The position numbers were made by a program, and so were the translations under genes. Positions 34,887-43,500 of a DNA stretch of 64,000 bases are shown here, one piece after another. The stretch is from contig CBDCYR010000005.1 in the NCBI GenBank assembly GCA_965224275.1, positions 372,001 to 436,000 of the forward strand, in the 5' to 3' direction. How positions within the stretch are numbered: the first letter of the stretch is position 1; each line of letters opens with the position of its first letter. The stretch is from CAUZWH01 sp965224275 (GTDB lineage Bacteria; Pseudomonadota; Alphaproteobacteria; SHVV01). The notes under the pieces are model-generated. The model was not told where the DNA came from. It saw only the letters and a program-made list of their open reading frames with translations, and did no database searches.

Positions 34887-35284
34887 GCAAACCCCACGTT
34901 GACCACATCGGCATTATCGTCGGCGACCTCGACAGCGCCGTAGCAACTTTTACACCCCTGTTCGGCGGTCCGCCGATCAGCAGCAAGACCCTGACCGAGG
35001 CCGGCATTCGCGTTGCCGAGTTCGAGGCCGCCAACATTACCGTCGAACTGATCGAATATTGCGAGGCCGGCGCCAGCTTCGCCAAAACCGTGATGGGTGC
35101 AGCGCAGGGCCTCAACCACTTGTCGCTTCGCGTCGACAACGTCGATGACTCCATCAGATCATTGGCCGCCTCGGGCGTGACCGTGATGGATGGATTTCCC
35201 ACCCAGGGCGCGCACGGCACCGTCGCCTTCTTCGACCCCGACACCACCCAAGGCCTGCTACTCGAAGTCTGCGAGCCCGACTAG
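34883..35284 (+). CDS. VOC-superfamily protein (methylmalonyl-CoA epimerase-like)
   Basis: A 133-residue glyoxalase-fold protein opening HVDHIGIIVGDLDSAVATF, with the metal His near the start, a Glu in ITVELIEY and LNHLSLRVDNVDD and GLLLEVCEPD later, matching epimerase-type VOC proteins. It overlaps hyuB by ATGA. A racemase/epimerase working with hydantoinase would make sense, but this is inferred from position only. Confidence 0.75.
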   Translation: MSKPHVDHIGIIVGDLDSAVATFTPLFGGPPISSKTLTEAGIRVAEFEAANITVELIEYCEAGASFAKTVMGAAQGLNHLSLRVDNVDDSIRSLAASGVTVMDGFPTQGAHGTVAFFDPDTTQGLLLEVCEPD

Positions 35285-35307
35285 AGATCTGTTTTGAAAA
35301 GAAGAAA

Positions 35308-35404
35308 TCCCCTCACCCAACCCTCTCCCACTGGGGAGAGGGCTTCCGTTGTGCCCACGTCCAGCTCCCTCTCCCCTCCTGGTGGGAGAGGGCGGGGGTG
35401 AGGG
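35308..35404. repeat. Paired REP-like palindromes (CTCTCCC family)
   Basis: Two inverted units, CCCTCTCCCACTGGGGAGAG and CCCTCTCCCCTCCTGGTGGG, flanked by CCTCACCC and GGGTGAGGGG, fill the gap between the VOC and CoA ligase genes. Same family as 1261-1292. Confidence 0.7.
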
Positions 35405-35436
35405 GTACCTGGAATATAAGCTACTGAACCCGCCGC

Positions 35437-36813
35437 ATGACCCCCGATCCCAATCGCCGTCTGTGGAACGAAGCGATCGAATTGATGGCGCCCGATGAGA
35501 TGCGGGCGCTGCAACTCGAGCGCCTCAAGGTGCAATGCGCCTACAACTATGCGAGTTCGCCGTTCTATCGCGGACAGTTTAAGAAGGCCGGCATGGCACC
35601 GGCCGATATCCGCAGCTTCGAAGACTTCACCGCCCTGCCGCTGATGACCAAAGACGATCTCCGGCGCGGCCAGGAAGAGTCGATCGAACAGTTCGGCAAC
35701 CCCTACGACATCCTGGCCTGCGCACCCCGCACCGACATCGTGCGTATCAATTCGACATCCGGCACCACCGGCATGCCGACGCTGTGGAAGCTCACCCAAC
35801 ACGATGTCGGGGTGGTCAGTGAAATGCACGCCCGCAAGTATTGGCGAGCCGGCATTCGCCCCGGCGATATCGTCATTCAGGCCGTGTCGCTGAGCATGTT
35901 CACCGGCGGTCTGCCCTTGTCGCAGGGGATCCAGAATCTCGGCGCGGCCTGCGTCCCGGTCGGCATCGAGGGCGGCACCAAGCGGGTCCTGCAATTCATC
36001 GAACTCACCAAGCCCACCGTGATCGTCGCGACGCCGTCGTTCGGCCAGTATTTGATCGAAGAGTGCCCCAAGCACACCGGTCGGCTGGCCAATACGCTGG
36101 GTCTCAAATGGTTTATGTGCGCCGGTGAGCCCGGCGGCGGCGATCCCGAAATGCGTCGTCTGCTGGCCGATGACTTCGGCGCCAAGGTGTACGACCACAC
36201 CGGCGGCGGCCATGCTTTCCATGGCATCTCGATCGATGAGCCGCCAGAGCACTACAGTGGCATGACCTTCGTTTCGGCCGACCATTGCCTGCTCGAATTG
36301 GTCGAGCCGTCGACCAAACGACTGATCGCTCTGGCCGACGGTGCCGAAGGCGAAATGATCTGGACGTTCCTCGATTGGCGCGGTGGTCCGCTGATGCGTT
36401 TCGCGGTTGGCGATGTCGCCACCATCGCCACCGGGCCCAGCCCGGACGGCCTGCCAGGATTGCGTTTCAAGATTATCGGCCGCGCCGATGACATGCTTAT
36501 CGTCAAAGGCGTCAACATCTACCCCAGCGCTATCCAAGGTGCGATCATGAACCATCGTCCGCAGCTAACCGGCACCTTCCGCATCGTCCTCGATCGCCCC
36601 GGCCCTAAGGTAACGCCGCCGTTGCGCATCCGCCTCGAGCGCGGCCACGACGTCACCGAGGCCGACACCCCCGATATCGAAGCAAGGCTGCGCAAGCAGT
36701 TTCGAGAGGATCTACGGATTAACCCGGCGTTCGAGTGGGTGCCGGCCGGATCAATCGAACGCGCGGCCCACAAAACTCAACTGATAGAAATCGAGCCCGA
36801 CGGAGAGTCGTAA
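35437..36813 (+). CDS. Phenylacetate-CoA ligase-like AMP-forming ligase (second copy)
   Basis: The 458-residue ligase has STSGTTGMPTLW (P-loop), YDHTGGGHAFHG and GRADDMLIVKGVNIYPSAIQ (hinge). It differs clearly from the ligase at 27625, for example in an HTGGG loop instead of NYGTNE, so the two probably activate different acids. It lies after the hyuAB-VOC group behind a REP-like repeat and may have its own transcript. Confidence 0.85.
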   Translation: MTPDPNRRLWNEAIELMAPDEMRALQLERLKVQCAYNYASSPFYRGQFKKAGMAPADIRSFEDFTALPLMTKDDLRRGQEESIEQFGNPYDILACAPRTDIVRINSTSGTTGMPTLWKLTQHDVGVVSEMHARKYWRAGIRPGDIVIQAVSLSMFTGGLPLSQGIQNLGAACVPVGIEGGTKRVLQFIELTKPTVIVATPSFGQYLIEECPKHTGRLANTLGLKWFMCAGEPGGGDPEMRRLLADDFGAKVYDHTGGGHAFHGISIDEPPEHYSGMTFVSADHCLLELVEPSTKRLIALADGAEGEMIWTFLDWRGGPLMRFAVGDVATIATGPSPDGLPGLRFKIIGRADDMLIVKGVNIYPSAIQGAIMNHRPQLTGTFRIVLDRPGPKVTPPLRIRLERGHDVTEADTPDIEARLRKQFREDLRINPAFEWVPAGSIERAAHKTQLIEIEPDGES

Positions 36814-36845
36814 AGCTATTTCTTCCCCGCAACCCTAGCCAAAGA

Positions 36846-36888
36846 TTCCCTCTCCATCCTTTTGGGGGGAGAGGGGTAGGGTGAGGGG
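36846..36888. repeat. REP-like palindrome (CTCTCC family)
   Basis: CCCTCTCCATCCTTTTGGGG continues as GGAGAGGGGTAGGGTGAGG, the same repeat family as at 1261, 18662 and 35308. It lies after the second CoA ligase. Confidence 0.65.
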
Positions 36889-36962
36889 GGCGGCTGAGGT
36901 CGCAAGATCGCCCGTTGTGCAGATTTGCTCCCGGCAAACCACGGGTTGAAAGGAAAACAATC

Positions 36963-38261
36963 ATGTCGCAGCCAACCCAGGCCCTGAGAAACGCCCGCGC
37001 GCCGAGAGCGCTCGTGGCCGACCCACCGGCCGAACTGATTCCCGACAGCGAAGACCTGATCACCGTCGATATCGAAATTTCCGCCGGGCGCATCGCCGCG
37101 ATCACAGCACCGTCTGGCACCATCGGCGCCGCTGAGATCGACCTTGATGGCGGCCAGGTGTGGCCGTGCTTTGCAGATATTCACACCCACCTCGATCTCG
37201 GTCACATCTGGCGGCGTGCGCCCAATCCAGATGGATCGTTCGAAACCGCCTTCGCCACCGTTGCCGCCGATCGCGACGCCCACTGGACGGCCGAAGATCT
37301 TCGCCAACGCATGGAGTTTGGCTTGCGCTGCAGCTACGCCCACGGCACCCGCGCCATTCGCACCCATCTCTTGTCGCAACCGCATCAGGCGCCCATCACA
37401 TGGGGCGTTTTCCGCGAACTGCGCGAAGACTGGCGCGGTCGTATCGATCTCCAGGCCGTGTCGCTGCTCGTCGTCGATGATTTTCGCGACGGCCAGAGCG
37501 ATGCGATTGCCGATCTTGTTGCCGAGTCCGGCGGTCTGCTTGGCGCGGTCTGCTTCATGCGCCCCGACCTCGACGACCTGTTTGATCGCATCTTCCGGCT
37601 CGCCGGGGATCGCGGGATCGACCTCGACCTTCACGTCGACGAAAGCCTCGACGCGCAGGATAAAGCGCTTCGCCATGCCGCCGCGGCCGCGGTCCGCAAC
37701 AAGTTCGAAGGCCGTGTGCAATGCGGCCATTGCTGCAGCCTGTCGGTGCAGTCGGCCGACGATGTCGATCGCACCCTCGATAGCGCGGCCCAGGCCAACT
37801 TCTCGATCGTCAGCCTGCCAATGTGCAACATCTATTTGATGGATCGCGAGGCCGGACGCACGCCGCGCCGGCGCGGCGTCACCCTGGTGCGCGAAATGGC
37901 GGCCCGCGGCATCCCGGTCTCGTTTGGCAGCGACAACTGTCGCGATCCGTTCTACGGCTACGGCGATCACGATGCCTTCGAGGTCATCACCGAGGCCGCC
38001 CGCATCGCCCACGTCGATACACCGTTCGCCGAGTGGCCGCGCAGCGTCACCGCGACACCGATCGACGTCATGGGGCTCGACTCGCCTGGCTTCATCAAAG
38101 TTGGCGAACCCGCCGATCTCGTCTTGTTCAGCGGTCGCTTCTATAGCGAGTTGCTGACCCGGCCACAGACCGATCGAACCGTCCTCCGCAACGGCGAGGC
38201 CATTGACACAACCCTGCCCGACTATAGAGAGTTGGACGATCTGCTCGTCGGCTCAGCCTAG
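36963..38261 (+). CDS. Cytosine-deaminase-like amidohydrolase (CodA group)
   Basis: The 432-residue enzyme has the metal motif FADIHTHLDLGH, a central DLHVDES with a ligand His, CGHCCSLS, and SFGSDNCRDPFYGYGDHD with the catalytic Asp. This pattern follows CodA-type enzymes that deaminate cytosine, isoguanine or related N-heterocycles, and N-isopropylammelide amidohydrolase-like relatives. ATG 36963 follows GAAAGGAAAAC. Placed next to HyuAB and nitrilase-family amidases it suggests breakdown of a pyrimidine- or triazine-like ring. Confidence 0.82.
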   Translation: MSQPTQALRNARAPRALVADPPAELIPDSEDLITVDIEISAGRIAAITAPSGTIGAAEIDLDGGQVWPCFADIHTHLDLGHIWRRAPNPDGSFETAFATVAADRDAHWTAEDLRQRMEFGLRCSYAHGTRAIRTHLLSQPHQAPITWGVFRELREDWRGRIDLQAVSLLVVDDFRDGQSDAIADLVAESGGLLGAVCFMRPDLDDLFDRIFRLAGDRGIDLDLHVDESLDAQDKALRHAAAAAVRNKFEGRVQCGHCCSLSVQSADDVDRTLDSAAQANFSIVSLPMCNIYLMDREAGRTPRRRGVTLVREMAARGIPVSFGSDNCRDPFYGYGDHDAFEVITEAARIAHVDTPFAEWPRSVTATPIDVMGLDSPGFIKVGEPADLVLFSGRFYSELLTRPQTDRTVLRNGEAIDTTLPDYRELDDLLVGSA

Positions 38262-38369
38262 GGCATTGTCGACGTAATCCTCAAAATGCTCGAGGCGAGC
38301 GCTAAACCAAAAATCCGCGCGCCAAGCGCGGTACAAGTGTAGAAACCATAGGAAACCTGGGGAGGATTC

Positions 38370-39119
38370 ATGGGCAAGCTCGACGGAAAAGTTGCGTTCA
38401 TCACCGGCGCTAGCCGCGGCTTGGGGAAAGCCATGGCGATCGCGTTCGCTGCGGAAGGCGCCGCACTGGCGGTCGGCTACAATTCAAGCGCTGAGGGCGC
38501 CAACGATACGGTCGCAACCATCCGCAAGGCGGGCGGCAATGCTGAAGCCTACCAAGGCGACATCACCGTTCCTGAAGTGGTCGACGGGATCGTCACCGGG
38601 GTGGTCGACCAATTCGGCACCGTCGACGTCCTGGTTAACAATGCCGGCCTCGTAAACGCCTCGCCGCTCAACGAAATGTCGGTTGAAATCTGGGATGCCA
38701 TGTTCGCGATCCATGTGCGGGCCATGTTCCTGTGCTCGCGAGCCGTGCTACCGCACATGCTGGCTCAGAAGTCAGGCAACATTATCAACATGGGCGGCAC
38801 TTTCGGGGTCACCGGGATGGAGAACTTCACTCATATGTCGGCTGCCAAAGCTGCGATGATCGGCTTCACCCGCGCGCTGGCCAAAGAAGCCGGGCCCAAC
38901 GGGATTCGCGTCAACTGCCTGACGCCGGCAATGATTCGTGGTGAAACCACCGCCAATATGCCGCAGGATTATTTGGAATCGTTGCGTCAGCGCTATCCAT
39001 TGCGCCGTCTTGGCGAAGTTGAGGACGTCAATTCCTGTGCCTTGTTCCTGGCATCGGACGAGTCCTCGTTCGTTACCGGACAAAACCTCGCGCCCGCCGG
39101 CGGCGAAGTGATGCCCTAA
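38370..39119 (+). CDS. SDR-family protein lacking the catalytic Tyr
   Basis: A 249-residue SDR with TGASRGLGKAMA for NAD(P) binding and VNNAG at about 90-93. In place of YxxxK it has M156-S-A-A-K160, and the usual Ser region reads NMGGTFG. The canonical Tyr and Ser are therefore missing while the Lys remains. It may be a non-dehydrogenase SDR or use another residue, such as H155. GGGGAGG precedes the ATG. A nitrilase-family gene follows. Confidence 0.82.
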   Translation: MGKLDGKVAFITGASRGLGKAMAIAFAAEGAALAVGYNSSAEGANDTVATIRKAGGNAEAYQGDITVPEVVDGIVTGVVDQFGTVDVLVNNAGLVNASPLNEMSVEIWDAMFAIHVRAMFLCSRAVLPHMLAQKSGNIINMGGTFGVTGMENFTHMSAAKAAMIGFTRALAKEAGPNGIRVNCLTPAMIRGETTANMPQDYLESLRQRYPLRRLGEVEDVNSCALFLASDESSFVTGQNLAPAGGEVMP

Positions 39120-39189
39120 GCGAAATAAGTCTATTGGCCGTGGCCCGTGGGTCGTCGGCCCCATTCAACAGCACGAACCGCGCGGAGTA

Positions 39190-40026
39190 ATGACGATGAA
39201 GGTCAATGTAGGACTGGTCCAGATGGACTGCTCGGGCGAGCGCAAGGCAAACCTTGCCCGTGCCGAGGAGATGGTGCGGCAGGCTGCCGGCCAGGGCGCG
39301 CAAGTGATCCTGTTGCCGGAAGTTTTTCACGAACTCTTTTTCATCATGTCGCTCGACATGTCGATCTTCGATAAATCCGAGCCGATTCCGGGTCCTATCA
39401 CCGATCAGATGCAGGCGCTCAGCCAGGAGCTCGGCGTCGTCATCGTCGCGCCGATCTATGAAAGCGTTGGCAGTAGCGTCTACTACAACTCGGCCGCCGT
39501 GATCGATGCCGATGGCAGCCTGCTCGGCGTTTACCGCAAAAACCATATCCCGCTCAGCACCAAGTTCTACGAGAAGCTCTATTTCAAACCCGGCAATTTG
39601 GGCTACCCGGTTTTTGATACCAAGTTCGGCCGCGTCGGCATTCTGATCTGTCACGATCGCCACTACCCCGAAGGCGCGCGGGCGCTCGGCCTCAACGGCG
39701 CTGAGATCCTCCTGGTGCCGAGCGCGACGCCAACCGCCAGCCTGTCGGTGCGGGTGTGGGAGAAGGAATTGGCAGCGCATGCGATCTTCAACGAGTATTT
39801 CGTTGGCGGCCTCAACCGCGTCGGTACCGAAGGCGACTACACCTATTATGGCCGCAGCGTCATGTTCGACCCGGCCGGCGAGCTCATCGCCCAAGCCGGC
39901 GAAGGCGAAGAATGCCTGATCGGCGAATGCGACCTCGACGTGATCGTCAGCCGCCGCCGCGCTTGGCAGTTCTACCGCGACCGCCGACCAGACACTTACG
40001 ACGTCCTTACCCAACTTGTTCCCTAG
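39190..40026 (+). CDS. Nitrilase-superfamily carbon-nitrogen hydrolase (N-carbamoyl amidase-like)
   Basis: A 278-residue enzyme with the catalytic triad Glu in LLPEVFHELFF, Lys in YRKNHIPL and Cys in LICHDRHYPEGAR, and the conserved ending FYRDRRPDTY. The spacing matches beta-ureidopropionase and N-carbamoylputrescine amidase-type hydrolases that remove carbamoyl groups after cyclic amide opening. A related gene is at 46126. It lies downstream of HyuAB and the cytosine-deaminase-like gene, which fits a ring-opening then decarbamoylation order. Confidence 0.87.
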   Translation: MTMKVNVGLVQMDCSGERKANLARAEEMVRQAAGQGAQVILLPEVFHELFFIMSLDMSIFDKSEPIPGPITDQMQALSQELGVVIVAPIYESVGSSVYYNSAAVIDADGSLLGVYRKNHIPLSTKFYEKLYFKPGNLGYPVFDTKFGRVGILICHDRHYPEGARALGLNGAEILLVPSATPTASLSVRVWEKELAAHAIFNEYFVGGLNRVGTEGDYTYYGRSVMFDPAGELIAQAGEGEECLIGECDLDVIVSRRRAWQFYRDRRPDTYDVLTQLVP

Positions 40027-40051
40027 TAGATCAAGACCGGAGATACATGCC

Positions 40052-40441
40052 ATGACGGCCGCAATTGAGCACATCCATTTCCTGTGCGCCGACCCCGAAA
40101 GGACCGCGGGTTTCTTCAACACCTATCTCGACGCCGAGGAGATCGAGCGGGTGACGATGCCCGATTGGTTGATTATCCGGCTGCGGATCGGACCGGCCAT
40201 CATCGCCCTGTCGCCGAAACGCGGCGCGCAAGTGCTGGCCGATCCACCGAGCCCGCCCTATCGCGGGTTCTCGCATATCGGCCTCACGGTTGCCGCGGTC
40301 GACGAATTGGTCGAACGCATGCGCGGTGACGGCATTCCAGTCACGGTCGAACCGTTCGAAATCGCGCCCGGGGTGCGCGCGGCCTATGTGCTGGCCCCGG
40401 ACGACATCGAGCTCGAACTCCTGCAACCGCCCCAATCCTAG
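40052..40441 (+). CDS. VOC-superfamily protein
   Basis: A 129-residue glyoxalase-fold protein with IEHIHFLCADPERTAGFF at the start and YVLAPDDIELELLQ at the end. The reaction is unknown. ATG 40052 is preferred over the frame start at 40016. Its stop codon begins a 9-bp tandem repeat with three in-frame TAG codons and a TAA, just before an IS5 copy. Confidence 0.75.
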   Translation: MTAAIEHIHFLCADPERTAGFFNTYLDAEEIERVTMPDWLIIRLRIGPAIIALSPKRGAQVLADPPSPPYRGFSHIGLTVAAVDELVERMRGDGIPVTVEPFEIAPGVRAAYVLAPDDIELELLQPPQS

Positions 40442-40468
40442 GCGTCCTAGACGTCCTAGGCGGCCTAA
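40437..40468. repeat. 9-bp tandem repeat at a gene end (CCTAGRCGK)
   Basis: CCTAGGCGT, CCTAGACGT and CCTAGGCGG follow one another, then CCTAA. In the frame of the VOC gene they read stop codons TAG, TAG, TAG and TAA in succession. An IS5 copy is inserted at the TAA. Confidence 0.7.
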
Positions 40469-41400
40469 GAGTCCGACTCGAAACTCTATGTTTGATAACA
40501 GTACCTTGCGAGCCGCCTTGTGAGGAGTCGGATGTTGGCGACAAGAATCCATGCCTGTGCGGAGGCGATTGATTTCTCCCAATCCTTGGCCAGTCGACGG
40601 CATCGGTTGAGCCAGGCGAAGGTCCTCTCGACGACCCATCGTCTGGGCAGGAGCTCGAAGCCCTGGGCGGTGTCTGAGCGCTTGATGATCTCGAGCTTCC
40701 AGCGGCCGATGTCCTCAAGGGCGCCCTCGAGTTTCGGTCCCGCGTAGGCGGCGTCGGCGAAGAGGTGACGCAGCCGGGGGAAGCGATGACGGATCGATTT
40801 GAGGACCTCGGGCGCGCCGTCGCGGTCCTGGATATCGGCTGCGTGCACGATCAGGCCGACCAGCAGGCCGAGTGTATCGGTGACGATGTGACGCTTGCGG
40901 CCCTTGATCTTCTTGCCCGCGTCATAGCCCCGAACACCACCGCTTTCCGTGGTTTTCACGCTCTGGCTGTCGATCACCCCGGCGCTCGGGCCGGCCTCGC
41001 GTCCTTCCAGCTCCCGGGCCGCCATGACCAGGTGATGGTTGATGCTCTCCAGCAGGCCGTTGGAGCGCCAGTCGTAGAAATAGCGCTGGACCGTGGAAGG
41101 CGGAGGGAAGTCGTTCGGCAACATCGCCCACTGGCAGCCCGTCGAGGCCATGTACATGACCGCATCCATGACATGGCGCAGGTCCGTCGTCCTCGGCCGG
41201 CCGATCTTCTTGCGCGGCGGCATGAGCGGCGCGATCAACGCCCACTCTCGATCCGTCAGGTCGCTTGCGTAGCGCCCGCCACGGCGCTCATAATTCGGGC
41301 GAGTGATTTCGGTCCACATGTTGTGCCTCCTCGTTTGCTTTGACACAACCGAGTAAGCCACAACCGACTGAAATCACTCAACTAGTTTCGGGTTGGCCTC
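40469..41400 (-). mobile_element. IS5-family (IS1031-like) element, copy 1, TAA target duplication
   Basis: A 932-bp element with imperfect inverted ends GAGTCCGACTCGAAACT and GAGGCCAACCCGAAACT (right end read inward). TAA is duplicated on each side (40466-40468 and 41401-41403). The three copies in this window use TAA, TTA and TCA, the TNA target typical of the IS1031 subgroup. Copies 1 and 2 look identical. This copy lies between genes. Confidence 0.93.
40486..41319 (-). CDS. IS5-family transposase, copy 1
   Basis: About 277 residues from MWTEITRPNYERR, with GAGGAGG before the ATG; the frame also opens at 41361. The DUF4096-type N-terminus (SDLTDREWALIAPLMPP) is followed by the DDE core: Asp in AGVIDSQSVK, Asp in LFADAAYAGPKL and Glu in RRWVVERTFAWLNRCRRLAKD. 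Complete. Confidence 0.93.
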   Translation of the reverse strand: MWTEITRPNYERRGGRYASDLTDREWALIAPLMPPRKKIGRPRTTDLRHVMDAVMYMASTGCQWAMLPNDFPPPSTVQRYFYDWRSNGLLESINHHLVMAARELEGREAGPSAGVIDSQSVKTTESGGVRGYDAGKKIKGRKRHIVTDTLGLLVGLIVHAADIQDRDGAPEVLKSIRHRFPRLRHLFADAAYAGPKLEGALEDIGRWKLEIIKRSDTAQGFELLPRRWVVERTFAWLNRCRRLAKDWEKSIASAQAWILVANIRLLTRRLARYCYQT

Positions 41401-41453
41401 TAAGCGGCCCGGACGACTGAAACGGCTTAGCGGAGGAGCAACACGGAGTCGCC

Positions 41454-42239
41454 ATGGCAGACCCCACCAACCTGTTGATCGAGCGCGACAACGGCATTGC
41501 CTGGTTGATTGTCAACCGTCCGGAAGTCCGCAACGCGCTGGATACCGAACTCTGCGGCCAAATGATCGCGGCGTTGAAGACGGTGAGTGATGATCCCAAC
41601 GTGCGCGTCATCGTGCTGCGCGGCGCCGGCGAACGCGTGTTCATTTCCGGTGCCGACGTCAACGAGTTCCGGGCCCGCCTGGCCACACCGCAGGGCGCCC
41701 TGGACTACGACGAAGAGGCCGAAGCGCTAATGCGCGCGATCAAATCGGTCGCTAAACCCGTAATCGCGATGATCCATGGTTACGCCATCGGCAGCGGTCT
41801 TCTCGTTGCCATGGCCTGCGATCTTCGCATTGCCGCCGACGCCGTGCGGGTTGGCATCCCGGTCGCCAGGATCGGACTGGTTCCACCGGTTCCCGACGTC
41901 GCCCGCCTGGTGCGTCTGATCGGCCCGGATCGTGCCAAATGGCTGCTCATGACCGGCCGCCTGATCACTGCCGCTGAGGCTCAGTCCTACGGGCTGATCA
42001 ATCGGGTGGTGCCAGCCGAGGAACTGGAGTCGACGACCACCGAGATTGCCGCAACCCTGGCCGGCAACGCCCCGCTCTCGCTCAAAGCCATCAAACAGAT
42101 GGTCGACCGCATTGGCGCTGCCGGACAATCGGTCAGCGAGGGCGCGTTGTGGTACGACGAGGTCTACACCAGCGCGGATTTCAAAGAGGGCGTCGATGCC
42201 TTTTTCGACAAACGCGCGCCGGTCTTCCGCGGCGAATAA
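41454..42239 (+). CDS. Crotonase-superfamily (enoyl-CoA hydratase/isomerase-like) protein
   Basis: A 261-residue protein with the CoA-binding/oxyanion motifs RVFISGADVNEF and GYAIGSGLLVAMACDLRIAAD. The two Glu residues that carry out water addition in enoyl-CoA hydratase are replaced by L117 and V137. The protein is therefore probably a crotonase-fold enzyme with another reaction, such as isomerase, hydrolase or decarboxylase. It is followed after 15 bp by a CaiB-type CoA-transferase. Both lie between two IS5 copies. Confidence 0.82.
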   Translation: MADPTNLLIERDNGIAWLIVNRPEVRNALDTELCGQMIAALKTVSDDPNVRVIVLRGAGERVFISGADVNEFRARLATPQGALDYDEEAEALMRAIKSVAKPVIAMIHGYAIGSGLLVAMACDLRIAADAVRVGIPVARIGLVPPVPDVARLVRLIGPDRAKWLLMTGRLITAAEAQSYGLINRVVPAEELESTTTEIAATLAGNAPLSLKAIKQMVDRIGAAGQSVSEGALWYDEVYTSADFKEGVDAFFDKRAPVFRGE

Positions 42240-42254
42240 AGCCTGCGCGTAGAC

Positions 42255-43466
42255 ATGAACAATACCGACACCGCTACGCCTGAGCTAGGGTCCGGACCAC
42301 TCGCGGGGATCCGCGTCATCGACTTCACGCATATGCTCGCGGGCCCCTACGCAACCTGGATATTGGGCGCACTTGGCGCCGACGTCATCAAGGTCGAACG
42401 TCCCGAAACCGGCGATTTCACACGCGCGATCGAACCCCGCATCGGCGGCGAGAGCGTCTATTTCGCCAGCGTCAACCGCAACAAACGCAGCATCACCATA
42501 AACCTTAAGTCCGACGAGGGTCGTGAGATCGCTCGAAAGCTTGTCGCTGGCGCCGATATTCTGGTCGAGAACAACCGGCCCGGTGTGATGGATCGACTCG
42601 AGCTCGGTTACGAAGCCCTCAGCGCGATCAATCCCGGCCTGGTCTACGCCTCGATCTCCGGTTTCGGCCAGACCGGACCGTTGCGCGATCGGCCAGCATT
42701 TGACATGGTCATCCAGGCCATGTCGGGGATGATGAGCATCACCGGCACGCCCGATGGTCCGCCCGTGCGAGTGGGGACATCGCTCGGTGATATCGGCTCG
42801 AGTCTGTTCGGGACAGTTGGCATTCTCGCCGCGCTGCAAGAACGCAATCGCACCGGCAAAGGCGCCGCGATCGACGTCGCCATGCTCGACAGCCAGTTGG
42901 CGATCCTCGAAAACGCCATCGCGCGCTGGTTCAATACCGGTCAGCGCCCTCAGCCGCTCGGCTCACGCCACCCCATGGTGGCCCCGTTCCAGGCTTTCGC
43001 GACGCAGGATGAACCCATCGTCGTCTGCGTCGACACCACCGCTCAGTGGCAGCGATTGTGCGACGCGATGGCGCGCCCCGAATTGATCGGGGATCCGCGG
43101 TTCGCCGATAGCAATGATCGAGTCCGCAACCACGCCGAACTCGAGCCCGAACTCATGCGCACCTTCGCAACCCGCACACGTGACGAATGGCTCGCCGCGC
43201 TTGAGGTCGCCGACATCCCGTGCGGATCGGTCAATGCGATCGACCAAGCCATGGCATTGGATCAGGTCGCGGCGCGCGACATGATCTCCGACCTCGCCGA
43301 TCAAGGCAGCGGACAATTCGTCGCCATGCCGATACGCACCGGATCACAGGAACCACTGGTTGAGCGTCGCGCCCCTCATCTCGGCGAGCACACCGACCAG
43401 GTTCTTGGCGAACTCGATTATTCCGCCGCCGATGTCGAACGTTTGCGCGCAATCGGCGCCGTCTAG
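42255..43466 (+). CDS. CoA-transferase family III (CaiB/BaiF type)
   Basis: A 403-residue enzyme with the N-terminal block GIRVIDFTHMLAGPYATWILGALGADVIKVE, NRNKRSITINLKSDEG, ISGFGQTGPLRDRPAFD with the likely catalytic Asp and VQAMSGMMSITG. It moves CoA between a donor thioester and a carboxylic acid. Coupled to a crotonase-like gene and an alpha/beta hydrolase gene, it likely handles an intermediate of an acyl-CoA route. Confidence 0.9.
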   Translation: MNNTDTATPELGSGPLAGIRVIDFTHMLAGPYATWILGALGADVIKVERPETGDFTRAIEPRIGGESVYFASVNRNKRSITINLKSDEGREIARKLVAGADILVENNRPGVMDRLELGYEALSAINPGLVYASISGFGQTGPLRDRPAFDMVIQAMSGMMSITGTPDGPPVRVGTSLGDIGSSLFGTVGILAALQERNRTGKGAAIDVAMLDSQLAILENAIARWFNTGQRPQPLGSRHPMVAPFQAFATQDEPIVVCVDTTAQWQRLCDAMARPELIGDPRFADSNDRVRNHAELEPELMRTFATRTRDEWLAALEVADIPCGSVNAIDQAMALDQVAARDMISDLADQGSGQFVAMPIRTGSQEPLVERRAPHLGEHTDQVLGELDYSAADVERLRAIGAV

Positions 43467-43500
43467 CGGAACAAACCGATCAACAGGGGAGTTACAGCCC

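Noticed and set aside
35281..36555. A 424-codon minus-strand reading frame opposite the second CoA ligase
   Set aside because: It runs through a REP-like repeat and the antisense of conserved ligase motifs.
40765..41343. A 192-codon plus-strand frame inside each IS5 copy
   Set aside because: It is repeated only because the IS is repeated; it is antisense to the transposase and has no family features.
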